64,000 nucleotides of DNA from Paragordius varius (Eukaryota; Nematomorpha). Both the position numbers and the translations under genes were made by a program. The DNA is taken from contig OZ176057.1 in assembly GCA_964247055.1 (NCBI GenBank), forward strand, positions 3,534,001 through 3,598,000, given 5' to 3'. The notes beneath the pieces were generated by a model, which was given only the letters and a program-made list of their open reading frames with translations, was not told the DNA's origin and ran no database searches. This document shows positions 46,479-58,577 of the stretch, piece after piece; within the stretch, counting starts at the first letter, position 1, and each line of letters starts with the position of its first letter.

Positions 46479-47831
46479 TCAACATGGCTGACAACCGCAT
46501 TTATCAATGACTAAAATCTGTTTTGTTATATAAATTATGTCTTTTATATCAATGGAGGTTCTTTTTTCCCTGGTTTGTGTAGGAACCTGAGGAGTAGATT
46601 TTATAAAATGAGATGTATGAGGTAATGTGGAATTATCATTCCGCTTTATACGATTAACTGTAATGTTGGGTTTAATAATTTTATAATCATTTCTTGATTT
46701 TTCCCCTTCAGTTTTCTTATTATCAACTTGAGGTGAAATATTCCTATTGGGTTGATCATATCTAACTTTGTTTGCACGTCCCGAATTAAATTGTGAAATA
46801 CCTAATTTATAGAGGAAATTAATTAAATTGCTATTATTACGGCTATTGTGGATGTGAATGTTGGTCATTGTGTGCTGTTTGTCAAAAATTTTATTCATAA
46901 ATCCATTTTTAGAATAATTTAAATTAGTTCTAGTAGATTCCTTGACTTCTTTAAAAAATTGAGCATCCTGCCCTAACTTTTTGATTAGAATTTTTCGACA
47001 CTTGATGCGAATAACCTCGTAATGTGCTCTAACAGGTCCACATGAAGAACAAAAACGAACTTTTGCCAGCATATCACTAGTTTGGTGTGAGCTAGGTTTG
47101 GCAGAATCTATATCTCTTCGTTTGGTAAAATGCGTATATTTATTGAGTTTAACATGTGGAGTAGCTGGAGAATCTTTTAAAATTTTATTCTTTTGTCGAA
47201 AGTTGTCATTTGAGTTGGTTGTAATTTGCTCATTTATATTGGCTTGTGATTGATAAAATTTGGATTTATAAGCAGATGATTTCGTTCGCACATCTGAATG
47301 GTGAGGTGGATAAACGAAACTATGACAAGCTCCAAAACAAAAATTATTTTGAATAGTGATTGGTGTCGTACACTTGTATCGGTACATGAAGCTCAATGAT
47401 GATGAAAATAATTCTTTGTCAAAGGAATAGATATTTGCATTATCCTTTAAATGATTAAGTTGATTATTAGGGTCAATATTAGAATGATCAAATTGGAAAC
47501 TTTCGAGTTCCTCCAAAACGCCATTCTCTGCTATATCAATAGTTTGATTAAACGGAACTTGTTTACATTTTTCTCTCCACCCAAATAATTCAGGGAACAG
47601 GGGAACCCGATACTGTTCAGGATATTTTTTGAAAATGCCATAAAGTTTATTCATCTCCTCGGGACTTTTTAAATCATGTTTTTCCGTGTTGCCTTCAGGA
47701 TTGTTATCAGGTGTATAAAGGTTGTAATTTTTTAAAGAGTATTGCATTTCTCCATAGAGGTCATATATGATTATCAAATTTATTAAGGAAACATAATGCA
47801 TATTGGAATTCCAATGGCTAAATTTAACCAT
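46479..47831 (-). CDS. DAN/gremlin-type cystine-knot protein with three enlarged loops, 450 aa, single exon
   Basis: An uninterrupted 450-residue frame; the second Met (residue 11) starts a better signal peptide (MHYVSLINLIIIYDLYG). The nine DAN-domain cysteines appear in order: C89 (EKCKQVPFNQTI), C154, C165 and C169 (KCTTPITIQNNFCFGACHSF), C261 and C264 (FCSSCGP), C278 (VIRIKC), C445 and C447 (DKCGC), plus C450. The matches to gremlin/PRDC (WCKTQPLKQTI, NRFCYGQCNSFYIP, CSFCKP, VTLNC) are clear. In the family the whole domain takes about 90-100 residues; here it spans 362, because long polar inserts separate C89-C154 (~64 residues), C169-C261 (~91) and C278-C445 (~166). The last insert has basic, possibly cleavable sites (RIKRNDN, REKRTS). 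DAN proteins are secreted BMP antagonists; that role is inferred from the family only. Confidence 0.85.
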   Translation of the reverse strand: MVKFSHWNSNMHYVSLINLIIIYDLYGEMQYSLKNYNLYTPDNNPEGNTEKHDLKSPEEMNKLYGIFKKYPEQYRVPLFPELFGWREKCKQVPFNQTIDIAENGVLEELESFQFDHSNIDPNNQLNHLKDNANIYSFDKELFSSSLSFMYRYKCTTPITIQNNFCFGACHSFVYPPHHSDVRTKSSAYKSKFYQSQANINEQITTNSNDNFRQKNKILKDSPATPHVKLNKYTHFTKRRDIDSAKPSSHQTSDMLAKVRFCSSCGPVRAHYEVIRIKCRKILIKKLGQDAQFFKEVKESTRTNLNYSKNGFMNKIFDKQHTMTNIHIHNSRNNSNLINFLYKLGISQFNSGRANKVRYDQPNRNISPQVDNKKTEGEKSRNDYKIIKPNITVNRIKRNDNSTLPHTSHFIKSTPQVPTQTREKRTSIDIKDIIYITKQILVIDKCGCQPC

Positions 47832-49290
47832 TTAAACTTATATTAGCTTACAATTTTATGAAATATTACTTATTTTTAATCATTGGATATGTTTTTTTAC
47901 TATTACATATATAATTTTCCACCTCTCTCATAAAATTCATGTAATGAAACAATGGTATTTACATTTCAAAAAATAAACTAAAAAAAATTTATAAACATCA
48001 GACAACTTTTACAAAACATCATTTATCAAATGTTAAAATACATTTATTTTATACAACTTCGCATAAGTGTTAAATTTGATAAAACATTATTTTTTTAAAA
48101 AGAAAGTTCATTTTTATGATTTGTAGCTAACAGAGTTCATAAATACTACTTTGATTTATTCCATAATGGGAGGAGTTAATACTAACATGCATGAAAATGA
48201 AATATTATTGGTTAAGATATGTCTTTTATTTGGTGCAATGGAGAAAATATTATATAATGAATTTTTTAAACTCGCTTGAATACAATTGAATTTTCCCTTT
48301 GTGCATATTTGGAAAGCTAACAATATTCTACTGTTATATTTTTACAACACATTTAGCAGCGTTGATTAATGATTTTTACCAAAGTACACTTAGAAGTTGG
48401 GTGGCCTTAAATTGCAAAGATATACGAAATAAGATAAAAATATATGCTTAAAAAAATTATACAGGAAATGTTAATAAAAGCAAGAAAATTTGTATATCGT
48501 TATTTTATTGCCAACTTTATAAGATGGCCATAAATGTATTTAGGTTAAACAACAGTAAGGCTACAGGAAAAATCTAACTTTTTAGTACAGTTGCAATTTT
48601 CAAAGTAGAACCCTGTCACTCTTTTACAATCATGTTTTTAAATTCTTAAAATAGTTTTCAATATGATGTTAAGACACCCTCAATCCATATATCACAATCG
48701 GGTATTTAATAATTTAAATCATCTGGATATATTAAAAATTTAAGAGCTTAAAAAAACATGAATGGCAATATAAAATTATTTTTTTCTTATCCAAATAAAT
48801 CAGTTAACGTATTTTGTTTTATAGTTTTACCTTTTTAAAGATCCATGTAAAAAATAGGCATTTTGTTCAAATTAACATATTTTTCAAATTTTTTAGTCAA
48901 AATTTCATATGACCTAAATGTATTAAACAGCAAGGTTATTCTTAAAAATATATAATTGTTTACAATAAACACAAAATTAATAAAAAAATTTATTTTAAAA
49001 TTTATACATAAAATTAAAATTTTATACCATAAATTTTATTATAATATCACGTATTCGTATATTCGAAGTGATTCCATATACACTGTGTACTTATAGATAA
49101 ATGAATCTTGATTCATATGAAGTTGCTGGTTTTGAGGCTAATGAATAATTTATGAACACATTTGTGATAACTGCTCCATATCGGAAAATCGCAAAGTTAG
49201 TTCTCAATATCCCCAAAAAATTTTTCATTGATCAATAATAACAATTTGATTCTTTTAGAATTTTATCTATTTTACAAAATGAATAAATAT
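47832..49290. other. Intergenic upstream of the DAN-like gene
   Basis: AT-rich, no exon recognised; 5' region of the minus-strand DAN-like gene and 3' flank of the next minus-strand gene. Confidence 0.35.
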
Positions 49291-50407
49291 TTATTTTTTT
49301 GAATCCATATTATCTAAACTAATAACATTGGTGTCTTTATCGATATCAATTAAATCTTTGTGGGCTTCATCGGTGTTTTTTACGTTTTTATCCATTTTTT
49401 TCATTTTTTCAACACTCTTTTGCTGTTTGAAATCATTTTTGCCAGATTTCAATGCGTGGACTTTTCTTTCATTCATTAATGTATTACTGTTTTTATCTGT
49501 AAAATTTGATAATATAACTTGTTTTGTATATTAATATTCATTTAAAATGTTTAATAATGTACAAATATGATTAAAGTAGTTAGTAAACGGCTAAATGTTG
49601 TCAATTTTGAAAAGCGTACTTTATAAAACATTATGGTCATGATCTTATATATTAAATATTACTTTAATTTTAAAACGTGTTTTGGGAATGAAATATATAT
49701 TTGTTAAATATTTATCCAAATCTAAATGACTCAATTTGGTTAGAATAAAAGTTTTAAGATACGTCAACAACCTTTCATACCATTTCGAGAGATTTCACTT
49801 TTCTTATTAACCATATCGGTTTCAATTCTATCCGTGTCAGTTTGGGGTTCATTCGATTCTTCAACAATTGATTCCCAATCAGGAAATGAATCCCAGACGT
49901 CGGGTGTCGCAATTTCCTTTTTATGGTTATAAAAACCTCTTTTTAAGGCACCACTTTTGACATTTTTATTTGTGAGCACCTGATTTCTTTTCTTTTGTTG
50001 ACGTTGATTGGAAATGGAGGAATCATGTTGATAATACTTCTCATCAAGGTTAGATAAGTCTCGATTAAATTTTTGGGCTAACTGACTCGATTTTTGGCGC
50101 AAGAAATTAAGGAACTCCTCAAACAAAACATGCTCTATATTGTGTAAATGTTGTTTTTGTTGTTCTACCATATTTTGATCATTTACATTTTGTATTGATT
50201 GCTTATTTGCCAGTAAATTTTGATCAGTTTCAGCCAAATTATTTCCTTGGTCATTGTAATAAAAATCAAAAGCTCTTTTTTGTGTATCAAAACTGTCCTT
50301 ATCGGCATAATCGGCAAAAACAGCTTTTTTGCCCTGTTCAAATGCACTCCTTTGATCCATATAACTTCTCCGGTTTCTCAAATAAGTACTGCCATCTAAA
50401 GCTGAAT
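49291..50407 (-). CDS. Unknown hydrophilic protein, last two exons
   Basis: Exon 50407-49781 (acceptor TTTCACAG, donor GTATGA) and exon 49496-49291 (acceptor TTTTACAG) join in phase 1, giving about 276 residues. Both ends fit, but the 5' exon(s) were not found, so the start is unknown. The first exon begins SALDGSTYLRNRRSYMDQRS and is rich in Gln, Asn, Asp and Lys; a helical segment (NIEHVLFEEFLNFLRQKSSQ) is the only hydrophobic part. A tryptophan-bearing stretch (TPDVWDSFPDWESIVEES) follows. The last exon is strongly charged (VEKMKKMDKNVKNTDEAHKD). No cysteine framework and no family recognised. The SALDG start echoes YNSALDGQ in the Arg/Gly peptide at 15152, which may be chance. Confidence 0.6.
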
Positions 50408-50716
50408 CTGTGAAATAAAATATTTTCTCCTTTAACATTATAAAAAAAACCTATTTTGTAGCAACATATTAATAAATTTTTATACAAATAAAGTAAAAAC
50501 CGCGGTTAGAGTTATCAATGAATGAGGGGAATAGGTGACGTTTTTTTCGATAATTTAGGGCCTGGCCACAATATATATGCATAATAAAAAAACAAAAACA
50601 TATAATTATTAATTGTAGTTTTGATGTTATCATAAATAGCATGTAATAATATAAGCAAAAAATTAGAATTTTCTAAATGCCTAAAAAAATAAAACACACT
50701 TAAAGGTTTAAGTGAT

Positions 50717-50956
50717 ATTTACCATTTACACCCCAAATTCAATCTTGAATTCAAATTTATCCTAATAATAAATTTTTTGTTTTTGCGCTAATAAAACTCT
50801 TATTAAATAGTATATTATTTTATGGTATAAGTTTTTCTCTGTATTATGTTAAATTTAACAAAATATTTTTATCAAAATATAATAACAATTTTGGATAAAA
50901 AACATATGATTTTTAGGCCAAATTTGAAATGTTCAAGGGTGCATTTTATATGTGAT
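50717..50956. mobile_element. MITE family B copy, diverged
   Basis: 'tttaccatttacaccccaaa' on the left and 'gaaatgttcaagggtgcatt' on the right, with the family core between. Confidence 0.55.
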
Positions 50957-51727
50957 AAAAATATAGAAGATATAATCGGTGATGTAACGCAACTCGATTA
51001 GTTTTGTTTTATCTTTAACTTTATTTTATTATAAAGATTTTGACCGTTATCTCTCAAATAAAATAATATATTTTAGCCGTTGACCTCATTCATCGATCCG
51101 ATAAAAAAACTTTATTTATATCACGTACTAAAAATCAACAACCGTACTGTTTATTTCTTATTTTTTAAATATAACTTATTGTTTTTAATTACAAAGTACA
51201 TAAAGATGCGTTCCGGTTCCAAGTTCTATATTAATATTTTTTATCGCAATACCTCTATTTTTGGGTTTATATAAGGAGGAACACACAATTTCGAAGGGGG
51301 CAAAGTTGAGATTCTTGAAGCCCATATCTAAATAATATTTAATCAGGATAGTTTTTATTCATACCGATTTTGTGCACAGTGTATAGGTATTGATAATTAA
51401 TATCAGCATTCCGATGACGCTTATGGCTATAGGCTTACAAGTGAAGAAGTCATTACTGCATTCCTGTTAAATGCAATTCGAAAAAGGCAAAATTTTGCGG
51501 ACATTATGCCAAATATTTTTGGTTAAATCTATAATTTATCACAAATATTATTTAAATATGGCATACGCTATATTTAATAACAAACAATATTAATAAAATA
51601 TTTATTATCTTATGTGGGCTCCAAAGTCGCGAATTTAATTTTTCAAAACGAGAAGTTAAACGTAACAATGTGACATTTTGCGAAAGAATTAATAAAAGGA
51701 GAATTATTACATAAGCATATTGTTTAC
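50957..51727. other. Intergenic, with a solitary foldback-type end
   Basis: 'tttgtgcacagtgtata' at about 51370-51386 resembles the end of the 8016-9207 foldback. No partner or gene found. Confidence 0.35.
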
Positions 51728-52110
51728 TCCATTACCTTTTGGTGTTATTTTATTTCCCAGTAGGATTTGAAATTTGAATTTTTAAAAAAATATTAATGGT
51801 TTTTAGCCGAATTAAAAAATTTTATTCTTTAGCCTTTTAGGCGCATTATACAAAAATTTTTTAATCTCGAACTTTTTTGTCGCTTTCTAGTAAGTTTTTT
51901 TAAATTAAAATAGGCAAATAAATGTAAATTATGGTAGAAAGTGAGAATAATTAACTCGAACAAGCTTTCAAGCTATATTTAACCAGCAAAATATGATATA
52001 TTTTGATTATAATGTTTGTTTAAATCGTATTTTAAAGCTGTTCCATTTTAGACTCTAGAAATTACAAAACTGATAACTTATCTAATACATGATAACATTG
52101 TTTAATAATT
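51728..52110 (-). repeat. Family F repeat, good copy
   Basis: Inverse of 11400-11835: 'ctccattaccttttggtgtt', 'tagccttttaggcgcattat', 'tgatatattttgattataat', 'agactctagaaatt' and 'aatacatgataacattgttt' in order. Confidence 0.65.
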
Positions 52111-53213
52111 AATTTTTAATTAAAAACCTAAAACTGTATATTTAACGTCTGAGATTAACGCCAGTTAACTAGGACAATAATAATGCAAAAAGGTAATATT
52201 TTTGTATAATCTTGTTTAATTTCAGTTTGAAGCAAATTGGAAACAGTACAAAAACAAATGAGATGTTATTTTTAACATTATTATTTCCGAGTTTAAAATT
52301 GGGGTAATAAATATATCCTGAGGAAATGTGTGTATTTGGGGAAAATGTATCAAAATGATGGTCTATATGTTTTGCCTTTTATGAGTAATTTAATAAAGTT
52401 ATATACGCTTTTGTTCTGGTGCTCTCTATCAGAAAATGGGAATTGCGCAGTAGTACAAATTTATTTGGTGAAATTAATTTCATTCCAAAAATACCACTAA
52501 ATACTCTAATAAACAAAACAAAACAGTTTTCTCTTAAATTTTAATTTTAGATGACTGCTCTACAAGTTCTAATTCCAATCTTAAATAGGCTAGTTCTCTT
52601 ACACAAAAATGCCGAGTTAGTTTTAAATAAGATATTCTAAATTTTGAGACATTAAAAAAATTTTCCTCAAAAAATGGAACAGAAATCAATAAAGATATAC
52701 CGTTTTTAAATAATTAAAAATTATTAGTGATTTAAATTTTTTTAAATAAGGAAAATAGGTCAAAAGTAATAAAATAGATGTTTAATATATGATATTATTC
52801 ATTTAAAAACAAAACAAAAATTGAAGTGTTCAAGGATCAACTTTTAAGGTTCAAGGATTAACTTAAAGTGTTAAAGGATCTTGAAGTGCAAATAAAGTAT
52901 ATTTAAAATTTGGTTATTAATATTTAGACGTATTATCGGATAAACAAATTTATAAAAAATATTTAGCAATTTTACAAATGCTGAAAACTGTCATATATAG
53001 TGCATCGATAAACTAGGTTCTTCGTAAAAACATAAATTATCTCACATTGTATACATTATATCAAAACTACATTATTAATTTAACCTTTTTCAACTACTTC
53101 TAAAGACAGTTCGAAATTTCGAGATTAATAAATTTTCTCTTTGGTACCATAGGATTACTTTATCATATTTAAATTCATACATTCGCTTAGATTGCTTATT
53201 TGTCACTTTTCTA
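52111..53213. other. Intergenic upstream of SERP1; MITE B remnant at about 52822-52912
   Basis: Repeated 'gttcaaggatnaactt' units near 52822-52890 look like one eroded end of family B. The rest is ordinary AT-rich sequence containing any SERP1 promoter. Confidence 0.4.
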
Positions 53214-53528
53214 ATGGTTTCTAAACAAAATATTCGAATAAAAAACGAAAGGTACTCAAAAGCTTCGGAAAATGGAATGCCAGTTAAGAAAAAAGTATTT
53301 TTTTACAAATTTACTTTTTATTTATTTAGAAAGAAGGATATCCTGTTGCAAAAACCACTTTAGCCCTCTTTATCTTTGTCGTCTGTGGATCATGTAATAA
53401 ATTTGTTTATATGATAATTTTTTAATTATTATTAATTAAAAGCTATTTAAGTTTGAGTTGTTTTTATTTATTTTAATTATTTAGTATTATTCCAAATCAT
53501 TCAAAGTATTCGGGGATTTGCCGGTTAA
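53214..53528 (+). CDS. SERP1: SERP1/RAMP4 stress-associated ER protein, complete, 62 aa, three exons
   Basis: Exons 53214-53294, 53330-53393 and 53485-53528. Intron 1 is only 35 nt (GTATTT...TTTAG, phase 0); intron 2 is 91 nt, phase 1. The product opens MVSKQNIRIKNERYSKASEN, continues GMPVKKKKEGYPVAKTT, and ends with the membrane anchor [20 protein letters not shown] plus RGFAG. It matches human SERP1 along its length ([40 protein letters not shown]). The family is a small tail-anchored protein of the ER translocon that sits beside Sec61 and supports glycoprotein biogenesis under stress. All three exons are in phase, and the 62-aa length fits the usual ~66. Poly(A) signal AATAAA at 53629-53634. 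Confidence 0.95.
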
Positions 53529-53634
53529 ATACAAATTATAAACCAAATCTTGTACATTTAACCTAATACCTATGGATCAAGCAATTTTTTAATTAAATTT
53601 ATATTTAATTTATCATTTATATATAATGAAATAA

Positions 53635-54249
53635 ATGTGATTCACAATCGACATACATTACATTGGGTCAAGGATGTTTAATAAAAAATTTTATTTATTT
53701 TAATTTCTCGTCGGTATTTACTTTTTTTTCGCTACACACCCAATTATATGCATAAACATTTTTAAATTAGTTACTCACTGCACCTTTACTTGATGAATTT
53801 GTCTTTCGTTCAAAATCGTTCGAAATGTGTTTTTTGATTAAACTACGAGGCTATTAGTAACTAGCTTTTTGTGTCAATTTAATCGGTTATACGTCCAAGT
53901 TGTCACCAATATTCTTAATCACAGGGTTGTGCTTTAGGGAGGTTATATTGGTTATTAAAGAAAATTTTAAAGTTATCTTTGTTTCACTCAAATATATTTT
54001 TTACACTGTTCTATTATAGATTTAGAATCTAACAAAATTTGCGCATCCAATTTATACTGTTTGAAAGATTTAACTATAGCCAATGTTATTTTGAAACTAT
54101 TAGACTTATCTATTCTTATATAAAATGTTTTTAAGAATTTTCATAAAATAAAACCTTTTAAATGATCCATATATGTGGATTATTTCGAAACATTGTTTAA
54201 TAGCTATCTCATAAAATTTTCAAAACGGTACATTCACACTATTATATTG
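53635..54249. other. Intergenic, nothing recognised
   Basis: 3' flank of SERP1 leading into the degenerate tandem array. Confidence 0.35.
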
Positions 54250-55500
54250 TTTAGTGGTGTAAAGGCCCCAAATTGACGGCTAACGGAAAAAACCGCTATA
54301 CCATATTTTTTACCTTTTTATAAGTAATATTTAAAGCCCTCATTAAACTCGTATGGTTTCTTATTTGAAAATTATCTCCAAAGCCACGCCATTTTTGGAT
54401 GGCGTCTTAGTTTTAAACCGGTAGACCCCTACCCATAGGCCTATATGATAAAGCGCTAAGTTAAATTTTTTCCCTTTATAGGGAAAATATTTGGAATCAT
54501 CTTTAAGACTATCGTCTCACGGGTTTAATCATTATATGATGCCGTATTTTTAGGGCATAAAGGGCCCAAATTAACGGCTATTAAAAAAAGCCCCACCTTA
54601 ATTTTTACCTAGTTACGGGTAATACGAACTTTAAATAAGCTCATATGGCATAAGTTTTTAATTAGTTCCAAAACAACGCAATTTCTACATAGTGGCACAG
54701 TTTTTGGCAGGTAGCTTCTTACCCAGAGGCGGCATATAAAGAGTCGGGCAAAATTTTGACATGGGGAATTCTGGAATTATAACGTTTATATGTTCCCATA
54801 AGTTCTTGGAAATATTGATTCAAAATCAAAAAATTGTTCTATTGCGGCGAATTTTTCCGGCCGTAAAACTTTTCCTAGCGAATCAGAAATAACTCCCTAT
54901 ATTAAAATATTTGTTTAAGGGGTAATAAATATTTCAGGTCCTTATTAAATTTATATGGCCTGATAAGATCACTTACAATTAACTCTCCTACAAAACGCAA
55001 TTTTGATATGGTAGCGCAGTTTTAGGCGGGTAGCTCCCTATTTAAAGCTAATACAAAAAAAGGGCTAGATTAAAATTTTTGCCTTTTTAAGGAGAATACC
55101 TGGAATCATGATTCCATATGCTCTCATTAGTTTTTGGCAAAATTGCCTCAAAACTAAACTATCATTCGATGGTGGTGCATTTTTGTGTGTAAAGGGACTA
55201 ATTAACGGCTAATTTTTAAAAACCGCGCGGCATCAATTTTTGCCTTGTTACGGGTAATATTTTAAGCACCTATTAAACTCATATGGCCTGATAGGTTTTC
55301 TGACATTTAGCCCCAAAGGCGCGCTATTTCGAATGACGGGTCAGTATTTAGCGGGTATCTTCGTGCCAAGCAGCCAATATAAAAGGAACGCTAGACTAAA
55401 ATTTTTGCCTTTTAACAGGGAATACCTGGAATGATTATTGAATTTTTACGGTCTTATACCTTGGGCGAAAAATAGATTGAAAAAATTATTTTTGTGGACT
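54250..55500. repeat. Degenerate ~310-bp tandem repeat array (about four units)
   Basis: The same landmarks recur in order: 'ggcccaaattaacggcta' (54266, 54568, 55195 region); 'acgggtaata' then 'cattaaactcatatggcctg'; 'ccaaaacgcaattt'; 'ggcgggtagct'; 'taaaatttttgcctttt' and 'gggaatacctggaatcat'. Units begin at about 54260, 54560, 54890 and 55190. They are strongly diverged from each other. The block is clearly less AT-rich than its surroundings. A related start ('gagggcccaaattaaaaaag') at about 55550 suggests a fifth, truncated unit. No open frame spans a unit. Confidence 0.6.
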
Positions 55501-56080
55501 TAATTTTTTTGAAAAAAATGATTATCTTACGGGGTGAGTGGGTAAACAGAGGGCCCAAATTAAAAAAGCGAGCCGACTCAGCACAATCGAAAAAAAGTTA
55601 AAACACGTTTTCGGGAAAATTGTCTCAAAGACATGATTTTTAAACACTTCTGTTTACAAAAAAAACTCCGTTTTTTACACGGGGTGGACCCGAACTGGGG
55701 GCCTTATTTAAAAAGGCGAAGGTATTGTCGGGGCATTCATTAATGATTATATTTTTTCGATATTTGGATTTGAATGGGTCTAACGGTTTTCCAGGAACGG
55801 ATCACAAAGCCACCACCTTCCATTTTTATAAATATATAGATTAAGCGTCTTTGATTGGATCGTTTGTTTCTTGTTAATTTTTCGTTTTGGCTGAGTTTTA
55901 TCAGTCATTGTTTCAGGTGACAAACCTGATTAATTTTAGATTAAACTACTCTTGTAAACAAGCCTATTTATAAGATAGTTATATTTGAAACGTATTTTTG
56001 CACCAAGTTCGGAATATATGAAACAAATTTTTTTTATGCATGTGATAGTTTTCATCCAAAAAATTGATGGTCACCAAACG
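55501..56080. other. Unclassified, less AT-rich sequence between the tandem array and the LINE remnant
   Basis: Contains two related segments near 55520-55610 and 55670-55740 ('acggggtgagtgggtaaaca', 'acacggggtggacccgaact', 'gggggccttatttaaaaa'). No coding tract recognised. Confidence 0.3.
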
Positions 56081-56084
56081 CCAA

Positions 56085-56800
56085 AAGGGCTCAATTTCGG
56101 TTATAATTTTTTTAATTACCATTATAAACAATATTCTAATTTCTTCTGCAATTTCCGCTAAAGCTAGGATATCCTCTTTATAGTTCCATGTGTTACGTTT
56201 AAATTTCGCTTATAATTTGGTGCAAATTATTTTATTGTGCCGTCCGAATTTGGAATAAAAATATCTTTTAATTTTATTTATCCAACTATCTAATATGATG
56301 TAATTGGAGTATCTGAGGCTCATTGTATAAACTGTTCAATTTATCTTAATTGCATCCATGTTAGGTCAGTTATATTTTCTTTGTTCCGGACACAATATAT
56401 TTTGTTATTTTTAAACAGGATCATTAACTAATAATTTAATTGAACAACATAGAAAAGTTGGTGCATTTAAAAGTTGTTAAGATCGCTGTCGATATGTGTG
56501 GCTATTTCGTAAGTGTAGTTACGCCAGCTTAATACGGCTAGATGTGTGATGGATATCAACTGTTGCATTATAAGTTTCGTTTCTTTCGTTAAATTATTAT
56601 CGACCCATCGCATTTAACATATCCAACGTATATTGGAAACCATGTTCCTGCTTGGGTATTGGACAGTTCGGATTCTACTGTCCCTTGAATACGTTTTTGG
56701 ATGCTGATTTTTAGCAAGATCTTGTAAGTTTAATTTAGAAGAGATATGGTTCTGTAGTTGTTAAAGGATTTAAGATTTCCTTTTTGAAAATTGGTTAAGT
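56085..56800 (-). mobile_element. Decayed LINE (non-LTR retrotransposon) reverse-transcriptase fragment
   Basis: On the minus strand from about 56800, LTNFQKGNLKSFNNYRTISL continues into LN-x-TYKILLKISIQKRI, a typical LINE reverse-transcriptase block (KKGN..NYRPISLLN..YKI). It is followed by SELSNTQAGTW, which matches the 'L...QAGF' block. Further degraded similarity (NERNETYNATVDI) follows. Several in-frame stops and shifts show it is dead. The clade cannot be assigned from this piece. Confidence 0.7.
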
Positions 56801-57089
56801 ATATATATAATATATACTAGCTGATACTTAAAAGGTCTTAAAATTTTTTTTTGTGAAAAATACACAGGCCCACTTTTAACATATCAAAATAACATTTTAT
56901 ACTATTATAAGTAATTAGTGTCGATGTAATATGTTAGAAAAGGTATATTCGATCTATGGATTACAGAATTTAAAAAGTTAATCCATCTACTTAAAAAAGT
57001 TAAATATAAATATATATAACCTCAATAATTATCGATATTAATTATTAAACTTTAAAATATGAAAATGTATATAATAGTGCAAAATAATT

Positions 57090-57364
57090 ACAGTAAAAAT
57101 TGAAATAAAACGGACAAAACGTGAAATATAAAGAAAGATATTTAAATGATAACCATATTTTTATAACCTAATCTATCCTATGAAATTCTAATTACAATTA
57201 TAAAATATAAATTTATTGTGTTACCAATATACAACTTTATTTTATGATGGGCAGTTTAAAATAATAAATTATAACCAAAATAATTAAGGGTTGTTTTTAG
57301 AAAAAAATATTTGTCTTCATATTTTAACTAATTATGTCCTCGTAAAATTTCAATTTTTACAGTA
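57090..57364. mobile_element. MITE family A copy
   Basis: 'acagtaaaaattgaaataaa' and 'acggacaaaacgtgaaatat' on the left; 'gttgtttttagaaaaaaata', 'tttgtcttcat' and 'aatttcaatttttacagtaa' on the right. Confidence 0.8.
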
Positions 57365-57639
57365 ATTTTAATAAAATACGTGTTCAAAGGTAATAATTAT
57401 TATCATAATCCCCCAAAAATTAATATTATATCACAATGCAAAATAATGAATGATTTTACATCAAAGTTATAAAGTCTTACAAGCCTAAATATTTGAAATT
57501 TTTAACAAAAAATATGCAAAATATATATGTTGGACAGGTAAAAGAATTAAAAATCATAGAAAAAACAAGGTGTAATGTGGTTTTTGTGTGGGTATGTTAT
57601 ACAGTTCTTATAATTTATATAATTTACACTAAGGTATAA

Positions 57640-57830
57640 TGAAATATACAGTATGTCCATTTATGTTAGCCAATTGGTAATACAGGAGTGTATGATAAAA
57701 AACAAATTTTGTCCATAATAAAATAATCAAATCGAATGATGTGAGATAGGAAAAAATTGTTTAATTTCAATCATTCATTGTTTTTTATCCATACGCTACT
57801 GTATTACCAGATAGCCGAAAATAATTGTAG
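57640..57830. mobile_element. Inverted-repeat element (related to 30926-31030)
   Basis: 'ggtaatacaggagtgtatga' and 'taaaaaac' pair with 'gttttttatccatacgctac' and 'tgtattacc'. The outer 'acagtatgtcc' end is paired with a decayed right end. It lies in the 3' flank of ubiquilin. Confidence 0.55.
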
Positions 57831-57934
57831 ATAATATTGTATAATGACAAAAATGTGAGAAGACAAATAAACTAAAAAATTTCAAGAAAAGATTCATTTA
57901 AGAAATTATAAATGTTATTCCTAAATTTTCCATA

Positions 57935-58543
57935 TTAAACTGATGTGTTAGGATTGCTTGCTTGTTGTTGAACTAACATATCTATTGCCGCATTCACATC
58001 CCCAAACGTTGAAATTAATGCTAATAAAAAGAATAAAATTTAGATTAAAGACACATAAACACGCTTATATAAACGAATTATAAATACATAATATATCTCA
58101 AAAAAATAAACCATTTTGCACACAATAAATTTATTATGAAAAAAATGGCAAAAGGTTGCTAATATTTTATTTTTTCAAAAACCGCGTTTAAAAAATAAAA
58201 TCATATTTTAAAGTAAGATGGGTTTTTACATCTCTATCCGTTTTCACGCAATCCAAAAACAATAAAATGAGTTTAAAAAGTAGGAATTATTTTCCATGAA
58301 AGAAATTAATAAATAATTAAACTTTTAATGTGCTATTTCACTTTTCCTTAAATTCAAGTATACAGTATGCATTTTAATGGTTGCTTATTTCACATTATAA
58401 TAGGGCAATTTGCATCGCAGTAGTGTATTGAAAAAAGAAAGGAATAGATTGTTTATGTAACAATTTATTACGTTTTCTATACACTACTGTGTTTCAAATT
58501 GCCCCCTACTATAGTGTGAAATAAGCAACCTTTAAAATGCACA

Positions 58544-58577
<34 letters not shown>

